NCBI GenBank assembly: GCA_964565705.1
Contig: CAZMGD010000060.1
Coordinates: 1-24,334 of the forward strand
Reading direction: 5' to 3'
Source: CAZMGD01 sp964565705
GTDB lineage: Bacteria > Actinomycetota > Acidimicrobiia > Acidimicrobiales > Ilumatobacteraceae
Length of the DNA stretch: 24,334 nucleotides
Positions 22,394-24,334 of this stretch are shown here, piece after piece. Position 1 is the stretch's first letter. Each line of letters starts with the position of its first letter. The position numbers were made by a program, and so were the translations under genes. The notes beneath the pieces are model-generated. The model was not told the DNA's origin, made no database searches, and was given only the letters and a program-made list of their open reading frames with translations.

Positions 22394-23650
22394 TCAGGCG
22401 TCGGCCACCATCGGGCCCCAGTTCTCCTGGAGCACCTCGTTGGCGGCGGCGATCTGCTCGGGAGTGAGGAACGAGATCTGGTCGATCAGCTCGGCCGGCG
22501 GCAGGTTCACCAGGTCGGCCTCGGTGATCTTGCCGGCGTCGACCAGCGCGGCGTAACGAGCCGGGATCGCCCCGCCCTCCAGGTAGCCGAGCGCACCGTC
22601 ATCACCGAGGATGTGCTCCAGCCAGAGCTGGGCGCAGGCCTGGTGCGGCGAGTCCTTGACGACGCCCTGGGCGTAGAAGCCGCCGTACACGGCGTCGCTC
22701 GGGAAGTGCGTCTCCACGGTCAGCCCGGCGTCCTCCAGTTGCGCTCGCAAGCCCGGCAGGTTGTAGCTCCAGTCGATGACGATCGGGGTCTCGCCGGACA
22801 AGACGCTGGCCGGGGTGACGTCGCCGACCGCGAAGTTCCCGCTCTCCTTCAGCTCGGCGAAGAACTCGATGCCGGGCATGATGTCGTCGGCGCTGCCACC
22901 GTTGGCCAGCGACGCGGCCATGACCCCGGCGAACGCCGAGCCCGACTGCCGGGGATCGTCGTTCAACGAGACGAGACCCTCGTACTCCGGGTTCTTCAGA
23001 TCGGCGAACGACGTCGGGGCGTTGGGCACGATCGTGGTGTTCGTCATGATCGCGATGATCCCGAAGTACGACGCGTACCAGTTGTGGTCCGGGTCCTTCA
23101 TCTCGTCGGGCACGTCGGCGTCGACGGTCGCCGTGTACGGCTCGAACAGGCCCTCGCCGACCATCGACTGGGCGATCGCCGGGCTGACGTCGACGCTGTC
23201 GGGCATGGCGGCCTGTCCGGCCAGGGTCTTGACCGCGTCCATCTCCTCCTGCGAGGAGCCGTTCGGGTTGGCGACCGGATGCTCCACGTCGGGGTACTTC
23301 TCACCGAAGCTGGCCAGGATGCCCTTGTAGTTGGCCCATTCGTCGGGTAGGGCGATCAGGTTGACCTGGCCCTCGGCCGCGCATTCGTCGGCGAGCGCGG
23401 TCAGGTCTGCGGAAGGTGCTGTCGTGGCGCCCCCTTCGGTGGTCGCCGATCCGCCAGCCGTCGTCTGCGTGGCTGCTGCCGTCGTCTCGTCGGGTGCAGC
23501 GGTCGTGGCCGCTGTCGTGGTGTCGGTGCCGTCGTCGGACGAGCTGTCGTCGCCGCCGCAGGCGCCGATGACGAGCACCGACGCCAGTGCACAGCCGACG
23601 AACACGGACCGACGCCGCTTGGATGTGGTGTTCACGCGCATGCGGCGCAT
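22394..23650 (-). CDS. ABC importer substrate-binding lipoprotein
   Basis: From the ATG at 23650, preceded by GAGGGGGG, the product is 418 residues. It has a basic N-terminus (MRRMRVNTTSKRRR), a hydrophobic signal (SVFVGCALASVLVIGAC) with a lipobox-like IGAC, and a Thr/Ala/Asp-rich linker of about 50 residues. A family-1 type extracellular solute-binding fold follows (GQVNLIALPDEWANYKGILASFGEKYPDVE, then DVTPASVLSGETPIVIDWSYNLPGL, then PHQACAQLWLEHILGDDGALGYLEGGAIPAR). It resembles binding proteins for polyamines, ferric iron or phosphonates; no ligand-specific residues were recognised. It is the first gene of the operon with both permeases, the ATPase and glycerate kinase. Confidence 0.9.
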   Translation of the reverse strand: MRRMRVNTTSKRRRSVFVGCALASVLVIGACGGDDSSSDDGTDTTTAATTAAPDETTAAATQTTAGGSATTEGGATTAPSADLTALADECAAEGQVNLIALPDEWANYKGILASFGEKYPDVEHPVANPNGSSQEEMDAVKTLAGQAAMPDSVDVSPAIAQSMVGEGLFEPYTATVDADVPDEMKDPDHNWYASYFGIIAIMTNTTIVPNAPTSFADLKNPEYEGLVSLNDDPRQSGSAFAGVMAASLANGGSADDIMPGIEFFAELKESGNFAVGDVTPASVLSGETPIVIDWSYNLPGLRAQLEDAGLTVETHFPSDAVYGGFYAQGVVKDSPHQACAQLWLEHILGDDGALGYLEGGAIPARYAALVDAGKITEADLVNLPPAELIDQISFLTPEQIAAANEVLQENWGPMVADA

Positions 23651-23712
23651 GGTTCCCCCCTCGTGCTGCCACTCGGGGACGTCCCGGTGGACGCGTACTG
23701 ACGTACGGCTGA

Positions 23713-23741
23713 ACACTAGGTGAACGACGCAAGCGTGTGAA
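23713..23741 (-). promoter_or_regulatory. Promoter of the ABC importer operon
   Basis: Read on the - strand, TTCACA (23741-23736), a 17-base spacer and TAGTGT (23718-23713) form a plausible sigma-A promoter. Transcription would start near 23706, leaving a leader of about 56 bases before the binding-protein ATG. Confidence 0.5.
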
Positions 23742-23764
23742 CGGACCCGCTGCTGCCACCCAGA

Positions 23765-23793
23765 TGTCCGAATCCCGACCTGCACGGTAGTGT
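23765..23793 (+). promoter_or_regulatory. Weak promoter of the MoaD-like gene, probably leaderless
   Basis: TAGTGT (23788-23793) fits a -10 box. The hexamer 17 bases upstream, TGTCCG, is a poor -35. The expected start falls within a few bases of the ATG at 23802 and no ribosome-binding site is visible, suggesting a leaderless message. Confidence 0.4.
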
Positions 23794-23801
23794 TTGAGCC
23801 C

Positions 23802-24077
23802 ATGTCCGTGACGGTCCGCATCCCCACCACCCTTCGTCCGCTCGCTGGCGGCAACGCCCAGGTCCAGACCGAGGGAGCGACGCTGAAGGACGTGATCTCC
23901 AACCTCGACGCCGCCCACCCCGGTTTCCGCGATCGCCTCCTCGACGACGCGGGCGTGCAGCGCCGGTTCGTCAACCTCTTCGTGGCCGACGACGACGTGC
24001 GCTACCTCCAGGGACTCGACACTCCCGTGCCCGACGGCGCCACGGTGTCGATCATCCCCGCCGTCGCCGGGGGCTGA
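23802..24077 (+). CDS. MoaD/ThiS-family ubiquitin-like sulfur carrier
   Basis: The 91-residue protein has the beta-grasp pattern MSVTVRIPTTLRPLAGGNAQV, helix TLKDVISNLDAAHPGFRDRLLD, then RRFVNLFVADDDVRYLQGLDTPVPDGATVSIIPAVAGG. It ends in the Gly-Gly that is adenylated and thiocarboxylated in MoaD- and ThiS-type carriers. The V-x-D-G-A-x-V-x-I-x-P-A-V-A-G-G ending is characteristic. Carriers of this subgroup supply sulfur for molybdopterin, thiamine, cysteine (CysO) or other products; with no pathway gene alongside, the route is undetermined. The ATG at 23802 is preferred over the upstream frame start because the beta strand begins there. Confidence 0.88.
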   Translation: MSVTVRIPTTLRPLAGGNAQVQTEGATLKDVISNLDAAHPGFRDRLLDDAGVQRRFVNLFVADDDVRYLQGLDTPVPDGATVSIIPAVAGG

Positions 24078-24086
24078 GCTCGCACA

Positions 24087-24115
24087 TTGCGCGTTAGCAC
24101 TCGGAGGTCTAGAGT
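24087..24115 (+). promoter_or_regulatory. Promoter of groEL overlapping the first CIRCE operator
   Basis: TTGCGC (24087-24092), 17 bases, TAGAGT (24110-24115). The operator at 24094-24120 covers the spacer and -10 box, so bound HrcA would block polymerase. Confidence 0.6.
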
Positions 24116-24120
24116 GCTAG
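24094..24120. promoter_or_regulatory. CIRCE operator 1 (HrcA site)
   Basis: TTAGCACTC (24094-24102), nine bases, GAGTGCTAG (24112-24120): the CIRCE consensus TTAGCACTC-N9-GAGTGCTAA with a single change at the last base. HrcA binds this sequence to repress chaperonin genes until heat shock. Confidence 0.93.
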
Positions 24121-24143
24121 CACTCTCCTCTACCGAGTGCGAA
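24117..24143. promoter_or_regulatory. CIRCE operator 2, overlapping the first
   Basis: CTAGCACTC (24117-24125), nine bases, GAGTGCGAA (24135-24143): a CIRCE element with one change in each arm. It shares CTAG (24117-24120) with operator 1 and covers the predicted transcription start. Confidence 0.88.
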
Positions 24144-24159
24144 CACTGGAAGGACAAGC

Positions 24160-24334
24160 ATGCCCAAGATCATCGCCTTTGATGAGCAAGCGCGTCGCGG
24201 GCTCGAGGCGGGCATCAACAAGCTCGCCGACGCCGTGCGCGTCACCCTCGGCCCCAAGGGCCGCAACGTGGTGCTGGACAAGAAGTGGGGCGCCCCCACG
24301 ATCACCAACGACGGCGTCTCGATCGCCAAGGAGA
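24160..24334 (+). CDS. groEL: Chaperonin GroEL (Hsp60), 3' part beyond the window
   Basis: The first 58 codons encode MPKIIAFDEQARRGLEAGIN, then KLADAVRVTLGPKGRNVVLDKKWGAPTITNDGVSIAKE, the N-terminus of GroEL. It includes the nucleotide-binding VTLGPKGRNVVLD and the DGVSIAKE motif. GroEL forms the ring chamber that folds proteins with GroES. GGAAGGA lies six bases before the ATG. No groES precedes it, as in actinobacteria with a separate, HrcA-controlled groEL copy. Two CIRCE operators upstream indicate heat-shock control. The gene runs off the right edge. Confidence 0.97.
   Translation, partial: MPKIIAFDEQARRGLEAGINKLADAVRVTLGPKGRNVVLDKKWGAPTITNDGVSIAKE

Overview
The window is high-GC DNA from an actinobacterium. 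Gene content (a DUF3263/LytR_C pair, two CIRCE-type operators before groEL, leaderless-looking promoters) suggests a non-streptomycete lineage, possibly Acidimicrobiia. That placement is an inference from gene content alone.

Left part (1-7320): the end of a GNAT acetyltransferase gene, then three consecutive two-gene cassettes on the + strand. Each has a short ECF-type sigma factor whose stop codon overlaps the start of a single-pass membrane protein with a large or medium extracytoplasmic domain. The membrane partners occupy the anti-sigma position but lack a visible zinc anti-sigma motif.

Middle part (7446-15604): accessory DNA that looks like an integrative mobilizable element. On the - strand lie two small lipoprotein genes, a MobF relaxase-helicase and an excisionase-like helix-turn-helix gene. 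A divergent XRE-family regulator follows on +. Then comes a 438-bp stretch without a protein gene that holds three promoter-plus-hairpin units, read here as three paralogous small RNAs. Converging on them from the right are a DUF3800-like (RNase H-fold-like) protein gene and a tyrosine integrase whose stop codon overlaps the start of that gene. The integrase lies beside a tRNA-Thr(UGU), its likely attachment site, with three CGTGGGCA repeats in between. I found no second attachment site, so the element may extend past the left edge. No coupling protein or type IV secretion gene is visible.

Right part (15605-24334): ordinary chromosomal genes. They are a DUF2254 membrane protein, uridine kinase, the DUF3263 and LytR_C pair, an ABC importer operon (binding lipoprotein, two permeases, ATPase) that runs into a glycerate kinase, a MoaD/ThiS-like protein, and the start of groEL under two overlapping CIRCE operators.

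The most unusual signal is the small-RNA locus at 13398-13800. Two units are clear paralogs, with conserved -35/-10 boxes at identical spacing, unconserved spacers and compensatory base changes in the predicted stems. A third, more diverged unit between them has the same architecture. Together with the XRE regulator and the nuclease-like gene translated with the integrase, this may be an undescribed RNA-protein module carried by the element.
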